Of a stretch of DNA of 64,000 nt, positions 56,288-64,000 are shown one piece after another; the stretch's first letter is position 1; each line of letters opens with the position of its first letter. The stretch lies in NCBI RefSeq assembly GCF_000014585.1, contig NC_008319.1:682001-746000 (forward strand), written 5' to 3'. The DNA comes from Synechococcus sp. CC9311 (GTDB lineage Bacteria; Cyanobacteriota; Cyanobacteriia; PCC-6307; Cyanobiaceae). Below the pieces are notes generated by a model. That model was given only the letters and a program-made list of their open reading frames with translations. It had not been told where the DNA came from and did no database searches. The position numbers and the translations under genes were made by a program.

Positions 56288-57295
56288 TTGAGCGCCACGA
56301 TCTCCCTGCAGCAGCTCACTGATCAGCTGGACGCCCTAGAAGCGGCGGCGGCGGTTGAGATTCAGGCGGCTGCCGATGCCACTGCCCTGGAGCAGCTTCG
56401 GGTGGGTCTGTTGGGCAAGAAGGGGCGGCTGTCAGCTGTGCTGGGGGCGATGGGCAAGCTGCCGGGGAATGAACGCCCCTTGGTGGGCCAGCGCGCCAAT
56501 GTGTTGAAAACCTTGGTGCAGCAGCTGCTATCTGAGCGCCTGGAGGCGGTGAACAGTGCTGCGATGGCGACAAGAATCGCAGCTGAAACCCTGGATGTCA
56601 CGGCGGCTCCGCTAGGGGTTCCGATGGGGCACCGGCACCCGTTGATCACCACCACCGAGGAGATTGTTGATCTGTTTTGCGGCCTTGGTTATCAGGTGGA
56701 GGAAGGCCCTGAAGTGGAGACGGATCACCACAACTTCACGGCACTGAACATTCCGCCTGAACACCCGGCGCGCGATATGCAGGACACCTTTTATTTGCAA
56801 GACAACCTGTTGCTGCGCACCCATACATCGCCGGTGCAGATCCGACACCTTGAAACCAATCCACCCCCGGTGCGGATCGTGGCTCCAGGCCGGGTGTATC
56901 GACGGGATGCGGTGGATGCAACCCATTCGCCTGTGTTTCATCAGGTGGAGGTGCTGGCCATTGATGAAGGCTTGGATTTCAGTCACCTCCGCGGCACGGT
57001 GATGCAGTTCCTCAAGGCGTTCTTTGGTGACCTACCGGTGCGCTTTCGCGCCAGTTACTTCCCGTTTACGGAACCCTCTGCTGAGGTGGATGTCCAATGG
57101 CGAGGGCGCTGGCTTGAGGTGATGGGTTGCGGAATGGTGGATCCCGCAGTGTTGGAGGGGTTAGGCCTTGATCCCGATCGTTGGAGTGGTTTCGCTGCCG
57201 GTTTGGGGGTAGAGCGTTTCTGCATGGTGCGTCATGGCATCGATGACATTCGCCGCCTGTACACCAGTGATTTGCGCTTTCTGGATCAGTTTTGA
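56288..57295 (+). CDS. pheS: Phenylalanyl-tRNA synthetase alpha subunit
   Basis: 335 residues. Coiled-coil N-terminus, then class II motifs: [47 protein letters not shown], and [18 protein letters not shown]. Begins with TTG 56288 ([13 protein letters not shown]). pheT is not adjacent here. The 3' side opens into an accessory region. Confidence 0.95.
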   Translation: MSATISLQQLTDQLDALEAAAAVEIQAAADATALEQLRVGLLGKKGRLSAVLGAMGKLPGNERPLVGQRANVLKTLVQQLLSERLEAVNSAAMATRIAAETLDVTAAPLGVPMGHRHPLITTTEEIVDLFCGLGYQVEEGPEVETDHHNFTALNIPPEHPARDMQDTFYLQDNLLLRTHTSPVQIRHLETNPPPVRIVAPGRVYRRDAVDATHSPVFHQVEVLAIDEGLDFSHLRGTVMQFLKAFFGDLPVRFRASYFPFTEPSAEVDVQWRGRWLEVMGCGMVDPAVLEGLGLDPDRWSGFAAGLGVERFCMVRHGIDDIRRLYTSDLRFLDQF

Positions 57296-57406
57296 TTCAA
57301 TTCATCTTTCTTCGATCTGAAAATCACCCGTGACGGAATAGGACTCGTGTTCAATACCAGTTGCATTGCTTTATGGGATCTTTGCTATTGCATAGGGACT
57401 TTTTAA

Positions 57407-58774
57407 TTACTCCATTAAACTGTCGTGTAATATTCGAATGAGTAGTCTAATTCCATCATCTTTTTTTAGATTGTCGAACGCTGGTATTCCGCTTTTTTTG
57501 AATTCTCTAAGGTCATCTCTTAATTCTGGGTGGAATTGACATGTGAATGATCTGCGAGTTTGTCGAGTGTCGTAGTCCCTATAGTTGATACATGTTGCGG
57601 CAACTTCTGTGCACAACCTGCCTTCAGCGGTTGTTGAACACAGAATTTCAATACTGCTCGGAAGATTGAACAACCAAGAAAGTTCAGATATCACAAGCTG
57701 GTTCCTTGCGGGCAGAAGTGATTGATAGAGATTGCGATAGGCCCAATTCGCAAACAGGATGGCTTCTTCGTTGACTTCGTCGGTATGGAACATAACAATA
57801 TTTAAGTCCTTTTCGTGAGAAATTGATTCTTCAATTACACCATCATATTCTTCTGCAGTGATTGCTTGAGTGGTGATTAATTCGGCTAGCTCTGGGTCGG
57901 GATGGGAGCTTGATTTTTCATAATGAATGATTTCACAGTGACCCGCCTCTGGAACTTCGTTGATCCCTACGGCGAATTCTGGATGATCCCAGCCCTTCGC
58001 AACAATTTTGTCGTCTTTGACGATTCTTAGTTTTGTTCCTAGAGCCTGAATTCTATTGCAGACTTGTTTTAAAGCATTTCTAGAATTGGGCTGATTGATT
58101 AGGATGTCATCAATAGTCTCCAGAATCTCGTGAGTTGCTTTTTTTATTAATCGTATATGTGCTTGCGCGGCAAGCTGATGTCCAAGGCAGATAAATATAG
58201 AAGGAGCACTTCTAAGTCTCCTTGATAAAATAAGCTCCTCACTTAGATCGAGGAGATCAGCATGAGAGCAATTGGTATTATCAAACGATTTGCTATCTCT
58301 TACTGTTGGATGCCCGCCTTCAAATACAACAGCTAGAGAAGACGTAAGAACATGAGCGAGTTTTTTTCGGTCCATTAAGCCAGATTTCCACAAAGGGAAC
58401 ACAATTGAGTCGCAATCAGCAATTCTCTGTGCAAGCCATGCAACATTGATTGAGGCTCTTACTGGTTCGCCGATAGTGTTGAATCCAACATGATCAGCTG
58501 GTTCGACAATGCAAATGGATTGATTGAATGCAAATGGAGTATTGATAAGAGTGTCTAGATCTTCTTGGCATGTAATCTCTTTTTCTAATGGAGCAGAGTC
58601 ACCCCATCCATAATTGATTGAATCAGATGTATCATTGTCATAATGAGCTTGTAACAAACTCGGAGAGTGCCGATCTCGTAAGAATTCAGAGAACAGGGCC
58701 TGAATGGATTTGAAGCTTGACTTCCCAGGTCGGTAGAACCCAGGAAGGACTCGCCAGGACATGGCTTTATCCAT
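57407..58774 (-). CDS. Divergent class I glutamine amidotransferase-like protein
   Basis: About 455 residues, low-GC by eye. SIFICLGHQLAAQ (Cys near residue 196) and TCQFHPEL (His ~415, Glu ~417) are the nucleophile and His-Glu pair of class I GATases. The ~215 residues between them are longer than usual and hold an extra region (EAGHCEIIHYE, NEEAILFANWAYRNLYQSL). The N-terminal ~120 residues are of unknown type. No partner synthase is adjacent. Could be an amidotransferase-like hydrolase or a sensory homolog. ATG 58774; an upstream TTG is possible. Confidence 0.6.
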   Translation of the reverse strand: MDKAMSWRVLPGFYRPGKSSFKSIQALFSEFLRDRHSPSLLQAHYDNDTSDSINYGWGDSAPLEKEITCQEDLDTLINTPFAFNQSICIVEPADHVGFNTIGEPVRASINVAWLAQRIADCDSIVFPLWKSGLMDRKKLAHVLTSSLAVVFEGGHPTVRDSKSFDNTNCSHADLLDLSEELILSRRLRSAPSIFICLGHQLAAQAHIRLIKKATHEILETIDDILINQPNSRNALKQVCNRIQALGTKLRIVKDDKIVAKGWDHPEFAVGINEVPEAGHCEIIHYEKSSSHPDPELAELITTQAITAEEYDGVIEESISHEKDLNIVMFHTDEVNEEAILFANWAYRNLYQSLLPARNQLVISELSWLFNLPSSIEILCSTTAEGRLCTEVAATCINYRDYDTRQTRRSFTCQFHPELRDDLREFKKSGIPAFDNLKKDDGIRLLIRILHDSLME

Positions 58775-59424
58775 CTTCAAATGCGTGGGATAAATATCTA
58801 AAATTTTACACTATTAGTTCTTTCACTCTGCTTTTTAAAACTTGTGGTCAATGACTTTGTGTCTGCAGCCTTTGTTACATTTTCGGTAAAGGCATTGGCT
58901 TGATTTGTGTTTAATCAGCGAGGCCGAACTGTTTGAATTGAGCAAGATGGTTGGCGAATCAATCTAACCTGCAATAGAGGCGAGGCAATTCTCAATGCTC
59001 TCAGGCGCAAATTTATATCTGATGTTGTATAGAATTAGTGCTCAGGACTCAGTGCGTGCTGCCCGCCACTGCAATTTCAAAAATATGAATCTCAGAGACT
59101 TGTCATAATCATCACAAGTGCGAACCTACGCTAGTCAAGCTGTTTGGCTATTATATACTTAACATTGGTAGTATCGGCTGATTCAGTTTGGATTAGCGAG
59201 AGTGAGTCGCTACTGTTTTGCTCGTGCTCTCTCTTGTAATGCTTTTACGGTAGTCATGTTTCTTGGCGTCATTCAGTGGCCCCAAGAAATCAGTTTGCTG
59301 ATCGTTCCTGAAGGCGTTGACGAAAGGGGTGACAGCGTTCGTCTCCTTAAGGGCCTTTTGTCATATCTCAAGGCAGGCACTGCATGGGATTGATGCTTAA
59401 CTAATTGTTCATGTCGACAGAGCA
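58775..59424. other. AT-rich stretch, possible promoter region
   Basis: Holds the upstream region of the amidotransferase-like gene and an unsupported short plus-strand ORF at 59202-59393 (63 residues from GTG). I confirmed no RNA gene or repeat. Confidence 0.35.
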
Positions 59425-59718
59425 ATGGTGACTCCCAGTCTGATGCTCTTGAGCTTCATCCTGTCTATTGGCTTAATTCCAGCAAGCCAGGCTAAAGATC
59501 CGGCAGCACTCAAACTTGGGAAGTGCGACCCTGCTGGCGCAGTTAAGACGCTTGATACAGGATTAAGGAAAGGAAAAAGCTTGAATGATTCGATGACAAT
59601 GGTCATTCAAAGCAAGCAATTTGATGGCTCAAATGCCTGTATTACGTTCATTCGGGAAGCCTCTATGGATCAGCGTGAAACATTTCCCTATGTGTTCAAG
59701 AAGCTTTGGATGGAGTAG
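59425..59718 (+). CDS. Small exported protein of unknown function
   Basis: 97 residues: signal peptide (MLLSFILSIGLIPASQA) then a ~70-residue domain with two Cys (GKCDPAGAV, NACITFIRE). ATG 59425 or 59443. No family recognised; likely periplasmic. Standing alone. Confidence 0.5.
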   Translation: MVTPSLMLLSFILSIGLIPASQAKDPAALKLGKCDPAGAVKTLDTGLRKGKSLNDSMTMVIQSKQFDGSNACITFIREASMDQRETFPYVFKKLWME

Positions 59719-59759
59719 TTGTCATTCTCCTGTTCACTCTTTGTTGAAAACTAGGGTAA

Positions 59760-60014
59760 TTAGATTTCTTTTATGGTAGTAGTCTTGGCTGTTCTTGTAA
59801 GTCTAGGGTTTTTTAAAGGCATCCATACTTCTGTAATTGCTGTCCCTGGAATATTTTTCATGCCTAGGTTTGAGGTCTCTTGCTTCCATTCGTTAAGTTG
59901 TAACTTTGATGTATGTGTCTTAGGTATTCCTTGATCAACATTGCCTAAGAAGTGGCTATGCAATGCCGGTAAAAGTACCTGGCGGTCATTAGTAAGATTA
60001 AAAGCGGCCAGTAC
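59760..60014 (-). pseudogene. Open frame without a start codon, probable gene remnant
   Basis: An 84-codon open frame reads ...LTNDRQVLLPALHSHFLG, VDQGIPKTHTSKLQLNEW and ITEVWMPLKNPRLTRTAK to TAA 59760. Only weak starts (TTG at 59963) lie in it, which suggests 5' loss. No family recognised. Confidence 0.3.
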
Positions 60015-60128
60015 TTAGGCTCCTAGGTGTTATTTGTAAAGGCTTCTAGTTTGCATGCAATGCAATGACGCAGAGTTAGAACTTTTTTGATCAAGTCGTG
60101 TATTGGGTCAGCTTTTAGGTGATTGGAA

Positions 60129-60344
60129 TTACACCTCTATTGGATCAGCTTTCAGCGACTCCATCAAGAGGTCGAATCGGACTGAGTCTCCAAGGCAGCA
60201 CATCGTTATTAGGAAATGGCACATGAGGTACCCAGTCAAATGAGCCTCTCGACTGACATCGATTCGATCTTTATAAGCGTCTACAGTCTCATTAAGTTCG
60301 AGACTTGCCTGTAGGCACAAGTTCTCAATTCTTAAGGATGTCAT
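60129..60344 (-). CDS. Small unknown protein, 71 residues
   Basis: ATG 60344 preceded by GGGAG at 5 nt. MTSLRIENLCLQASLELNE... then YLMCHFLITMCCLGDSV, with five Cys in the chain. Helical; a metal or membrane role is only speculation. No domain recognised. Confidence 0.5.
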   Translation of the reverse strand: MTSLRIENLCLQASLELNETVDAYKDRIDVSREAHLTGYLMCHFLITMCCLGDSVRFDLLMESLKADPIEV

Positions 60345-60531
60345 GCATTCTCCCGGTAACACTACTCTGAATACGCATCTCATGCTTGGCATCAGTCGGT
60401 ATACCTACGTGCTTAAGTGTGTTTGCTTCACGACCAGTAGATTTGCGGGTGAACAGGATGTACTGCTGTTTGATCATGATGTTCTCTTGTTAGGGGCTCT
60501 CTTCAGCTTTCTTCTTTGTTTGGATTAATGC

Positions 60532-60788
60532 ATGGCTAACTCGCAATTTTCCACTATCAATGTGGATGAAAAGGGTTGCGACCCAATCGCTTATGGCTCT
60601 CCTTCCTTGGTTGCCTATGTTTGACCCATCGTCATTGCTAACGACGATCTCGGTAGAAAGCTTGGGTCTGTCGAGTGCTGGTATGTCATCACCCCTTGGT
60701 GGTTCCTTCTGAAGGTGTGAACGAACTGATCGATCCGGTCGAACCTCCTTCACAGTGGATGGCTGCTCTTTTGTTTTGTATTGGGTAG
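60532..60788 (+). pseudogene. Decayed gene with in-frame TGA and a frameshift
   Basis: From ATG 60532: MANSQFSTINVDEKGCDPIA, YGSPSLVAYV, TGA at 60622, then in the same frame PIVIANDDLGRKLGSVECWY VIT, after which the coding-like sense moves to another frame (LVVPSEGVNELIDPVEPP, QWMAALLFCIG) and stops at 60786. The opposite-strand ORF here is a shadow. Family unknown. Confidence 0.45.
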
Positions 60789-61253
60789 GCGTAAAATGTC
60801 AGCTTGAGCGCTGATTGTGTAGCGCATTCCTGATTGGTAGTTGGCGATTGTTTCTTGATTCTGATGTTTCGTGTCAATGATGAGCGAAACTAGTTTGTGT
60901 TTTAACAGCTTAATTCTCCGTTTCTGTTATAGCTCTGGTATTGATTTGAGTAGGTGTGATCTGTTTTGGAATATTGAGGCCAGTTGTGTTTAGAACTGGC
61001 TTGGATCGGCCTTCCTCACTGAGATTGTTGGAAAGTCCGTTGATCTCAAGGCTGTGGTGGTTCAGACTTGCTTCCCCTGCTAACACTCTCCCATCGCAGG
61101 CAATGTTTTCTTCTGCTTTTGCTTACAGCAATGGTGCTTGTTTGTGTGCCGTGATGGTTGGCTGAGTGCAGGTCAGCTGAAGACTCCATTCCTTCTGATG
61201 ACTGCTTCAGACCACTGATACACCAAGGGTTTTTGTCGTTTACTGCTGCTTGA
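60789..61253. other. Gene-poor stretch upstream of the ABC1 kinase
   Basis: 465 bases with no supported gene. A short coding-like frame (TEIVGKSVDLKAVVVQTCF) around 61020 hints at further decayed sequence. Confidence 0.35.
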
Positions 61254-62897
61254 ATGTCTGTCCTCAGTGTGTTCGACGGTTCATCAAGAGCCTTGGAGAT
61301 CGTTCGGATCGTCTCACGCCATGAGTGGTCGTTTCTCTCGCAGCTCCTTAACCGTGGCGATGCCTCTGAGACGCGGCTGCCCTTGCCTTCGGTCCTGTGC
61401 AACATCCTGACGGAGCTCGGACCTGTGTATGTGAAGTTGGGTCAGCTGTTGAGTACACGCCCCGACCTGCTGGGGGAGGACTACATCGAGGCATTGAGTC
61501 AATTGCAGGCGGATGTTCCAGCCGTGCCTTGGGAGCAATTGAGATCGCAACTGGAGAAGGAACTGGGCTGCTCTGTCGACAAGGCGTTCTCAACGTTCAC
61601 CGACACGCCGATTGCGGCTGGAAGTGTGGGGCAGGTGTACAAAGCAACCTTGCCTGAGTTCGGTGCTGTAGCGGTGAAGGTGTTGAGGCCAGGGATCGCT
61701 GCCCAGGTGGAAGAAGACGGTCGCTTATTGCGCAAGATTGCTGCCCTCGCTGCAGCAACGTCTCTCGGTGGTTTGTACGACTTCGTGGGTCTTGCCGATC
61801 AGGTGCTTGAGGCTTTGGTGCGGGAGCTCGATTTCAGGATTGAGGCCTCCAATACCTTGCGTCTGCAGCGCAGTTTGGAACAGTCGAGTTTCGTGCCTGA
61901 CGCTCAGATTCGTCTGCCCCAAGTGGTGCAGCGGTTGTCGAGCCGCAGCGTGCTCGTGCTCGAGTGGATCGAAGGCGCATCAATCCTGAGCCCTGAAGCT
62001 CACGAAGCCCTCGAGGCTGGGCCTGGATTGGTGGCAACAACAACGGCGCTGCTTGGTGCCTTTGTAGAGCAGTACTTCGTGGAGGGATTTTTTCATGCGG
62101 ATCCCCATCCCGGCAATCTCAAAGTGCTGGCCGATGGCAAGGTGATCCTGCTGGATGCGGGAATGGTGGGTCAGTTCGATCCACGTACGCGCAGCAACTT
62201 GCTGGATCTTGTCTTGGCCCTGATTAACCAGGACGGAGCCCGGGCAACGGATGTGTTGGAGCAAATTGCGCCACCGGCACGGGGGGTGAAAGTGGATCGT
62301 CAGCACTTGCAACGGCAGCTTGATCAGCTGATTGCCAAGAGTTTTTCCAAGCCATTGGAGGAGCTGAATTTCGCCCTATTTCTCGCCGCATTGCTGCAGC
62401 TGGCTAATCGCTCAGGATTGAGGGTGCCTGGAACCCTTGGCCTGTTTGTGAAATCGGTCACCAACTTGGAGGGGGTCGGCAATTCTTTGAACCCGGCGTT
62501 CAGTTTCACCGGGGAGATGCAGCCCTTGGTGGCTCAACTGCTCGCTCGTGCCGTGATGCTGCCTCAAGAGCGGCTGATGCAGTTTGGCCTTGATTTGCGC
62601 AACCTCACGATTGACTCCCCGCGCCAGCTGAGTCAGCTGTTGCGGCGCTTCAGCAGTGACGACTTGGTGTTTGCCATTCAGCTGGAGGGGCTTGATGCCA
62701 TGCGCGCCAGCTTGGACCGCATGTCGCAGCGGGTGTCCTTGGCAATTCTGGTGGCATCGCTATTGCTTAGTGCCACGGTGATGGCCACCTTGGCCCAACA
62801 ACCTTTGCTCAGGAACGTTAGCGAGGGGTTATTTATTGGAGCCACCTTGTTTGGCCTCTGGCTGATTGTGTCGTTGCTGCGCTCTAGTCGTCGATGA
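61254..62897 (+). CDS. ABC1/AarF/UbiB-family kinase-like protein
   Basis: 547 residues. The KxGQ motif (LGPVYVKLGQLLSTRPD), the AAxS-like nucleotide loop (AAGSVGQVYKA), VAVKVLRPG, FHADPHPGNLKV with the catalytic loop, and LLDAGMVGQFD are intact. Two C-terminal spans (LAILVASLLLSATVMATLA; LFIGATLFGLWLIVSLL) anchor it in the membrane. Such kinases act in quinone or lipid homeostasis of thylakoids/plastids. Confidence 0.93.
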   Translation: MSVLSVFDGSSRALEIVRIVSRHEWSFLSQLLNRGDASETRLPLPSVLCNILTELGPVYVKLGQLLSTRPDLLGEDYIEALSQLQADVPAVPWEQLRSQLEKELGCSVDKAFSTFTDTPIAAGSVGQVYKATLPEFGAVAVKVLRPGIAAQVEEDGRLLRKIAALAAATSLGGLYDFVGLADQVLEALVRELDFRIEASNTLRLQRSLEQSSFVPDAQIRLPQVVQRLSSRSVLVLEWIEGASILSPEAHEALEAGPGLVATTTALLGAFVEQYFVEGFFHADPHPGNLKVLADGKVILLDAGMVGQFDPRTRSNLLDLVLALINQDGARATDVLEQIAPPARGVKVDRQHLQRQLDQLIAKSFSKPLEELNFALFLAALLQLANRSGLRVPGTLGLFVKSVTNLEGVGNSLNPAFSFTGEMQPLVAQLLARAVMLPQERLMQFGLDLRNLTIDSPRQLSQLLRRFSSDDLVFAIQLEGLDAMRASLDRMSQRVSLAILVASLLLSATVMATLAQQPLLRNVSEGLFIGATLFGLWLIVSLLRSSRR

Positions 62898-62928
62898 GTG
62901 CGATCAGGACGAGGCGCGTTTGTTGTTA

Positions 62929-64000
62929 TTAACGAAGCCAAGGGTGTTTGAGTCCAAAGAGATCCAGTTGATCCATCACGAGTTTGTTGATGGTGCGACC
63001 CAGTACAACCTGTGGTTCGTCGTCGCGAATCTGGATCACAGGGTGTTGAAGGGGCTGAGACTGCGTTGTTCCCGAGATGATCTTGCGTTTGAGCAGTGAA
63101 TTTCCGGCTTCTAAACCACACACATAGGCACGCTCCTGGCAGAGCCCTTTGGCGCCGAATTCCCGATCTCCCATCCGCACCCAATCTCCAGCGCAGACGA
63201 TCGAGGCCATCGACGTTTCCAGCGGTGGCCGCTGCTTGAAACTTCCCGGTGAAAACAATGACACCGACCCGGGATAACGCCGCACCTCCTGATCCACCAC
63301 CTGCGCTGTGCGGAAGGCCGGCTGCACCTTCGGCAACAACTCCTGCATGAGGCAATCGACAATCCCCTGATCGCTGAGTTCAGCAATTGCTGTGGCGTTA
63401 TAGAAGTCGCTTGCAATCACCGAGCCCTGTACTGGATCTGCACCCCAGAGCTCCTGCTGACTGTCCCTTTGCAGCTGATCGAGCATGAAGAAAGTGGCGC
63501 CGGATCCCCGAAGTGCCTGGAAACGCGACAACACATTGGCGGGCTCGGCAACCGGCACTGTGCGATCAAGCCACAAGCGCACGGACACCACATCAATGGC
63601 GCCGAGATTGCCTGCCCGCACCAGCTCCGGGGACAGAGCCGCGCACTCTGGGGAGTTGGTCATCAGTGCCCCCATCCCCTTAGCGCCCACCGCGAGCACC
63701 ACGGCATCCACATCGTTGATAACAGAGCTGCGGCCCGTGGCTAGCGAGAGGGTTTCAACGGAAGTCACCGTTGTTCCATTTGGGGAGACGTTCAGCCGCG
63801 ATGCCAACGTTCCCCCAAGCACTTCCAGATGATGTTGCTTGCGCAACCGCTGACTGAGCGGAGCCAACAGTTGCTCTGCGATGCTCTTGCGCTTGATCCA
63901 GCGCACATCAAAAGAATCCTGATGGGCCAGTGCGTAGTAGTACAGCAACTCCATCGTCACCGCCGCTGAGAGCTCCTCAGGTGGCTTGAACAGTCCCACC
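62929..64000 (-). CDS. FAD-dependent amine-oxidase/carotenoid-desaturase-like enzyme, 5' end cut
   Basis: At least 356 residues to the edge at 64000; the N-terminal FAD-binding domain lies outside. Seen: DAVVLAVGAKGM, the C-terminal FAD motif FASIVCAGDW-like SIVCAGDWVRMGDREFGAKG, and LCQERAYVCGLEAGNSLL, as in zeta-carotene desaturase-type oxidoreductases. Convergent with the ABC1 kinase gene. Confidence 0.75.
   Translation of the reverse strand, partial: VGLFKPPEELSAAVTMELLYYYALAHQDSFDVRWIKRKSIAEQLLAPLSQRLRKQHHLEVLGGTLASRLNVSPNGTTVTSVETLSLATGRSSVINDVDAVVLAVGAKGMGALMTNSPECAALSPELVRAGNLGAIDVVSVRLWLDRTVPVAEPANVLSRFQALRGSGATFFMLDQLQRDSQQELWGADPVQGSVIASDFYNATAIAELSDQGIVDCLMQELLPKVQPAFRTAQVVDQEVRRYPGSVSLFSPGSFKQRPPLETSMASIVCAGDWVRMGDREFGAKGLCQERAYVCGLEAGNSLLKRKIISGTTQSQPLQHPVIQIRDDEPQVVLGRTINKLVMDQLDLFGLKHPWLR

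Noticed and set aside
59202-59393. 63-residue GTG-start ORF
   Set aside because: No clear ribosome site and no family; coding status could not be supported, so only noted in the gap entry.
60490-60753. 87-residue minus ORF
   Set aside because: Opposite the coding-like plus-strand remnant 60532-60788, which explains the composition better; it is nonetheless not fully excluded.

Overview
The window looks like the chromosome of a marine picocyanobacterium, most likely a marine Synechococcus. The grounds are gene content: a nickel superoxide dismutase module, a CpcS/CpeS-type bilin lyase, Ftn2 (ZipN/ARC6), DUF4359, DUF1517 and DUF3611 proteins, a ThiD2-ThiE fusion and a tightly packed moderate-GC genome. 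No rRNA, CRISPR array, insertion sequence or complete prophage was seen. Strain and clade cannot be assigned from this alone.

Region by region: 0-7.3 kb is a cell-division and envelope block (ftsZ, ftsQ, a small membrane gene, ddl) with hemW, panB, miaB and the 4.5S SRP RNA gene between ftsZ and panB. 7.4-12.9 kb carries an enolase-superfamily epimerase and a DUF1611 protein (resembling the DgcA/DgcN D-glutamate pair), tRNA-His, a DUF4359 exported protein, a cytosine-deaminase-like amidohydrolase and a GlcD-type FAD oxidase. 12.9-21.3 kb is core metabolism: pentapeptide protein, folC-argD, murA flanked by two tRNA-Leu genes, an rRNA methylase-lpdA-trpC run. 21.4-22.9 kb is the nickel SOD module (permease, SodX, SodN). 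23-29.3 kb has an FKBP, a phasin-like protein, lnt, mnmA, nnr and a group 2 sigma factor. 31.3-45.2 kb is a second dense housekeeping run: HDAC-like, pdhA, ftn2, ffh, rpsP, phoH, Bax-inhibitor-like, sugar porter, a CopG-acetolactate decarboxylase fusion, era, bilin lyase and trmD. 46.9-50.1 kb holds ispF, larB, a DUF1517 protein and thiS. 52.6-57.3 kb holds thiE, ribF, DUF3611, surE and pheS. 61.3-64 kb holds an ABC1 kinase and the 3' part of a carotenoid-desaturase-like FAD enzyme.

Four accessory stretches break this order: 29.3-31.3, 45.2-46.9, 50.1-52.6 and 57.3-61.2 kb. They are gene-poor, look AT-richer by eye, and contain small unknown ORFs, small membrane peptides and apparently decayed genes. 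The two most interesting are a run of four co-directional unknown ORFs inserted between thiE and thiS, two junctions of which overlap, and a divergent class I glutamine amidotransferase-like protein downstream of pheS. Both SRP components, both FtsZ and its membrane tether Ftn2, and several nickel-linked genes (sodN, sodX, a His-rich permease, larB) occur in the same window.
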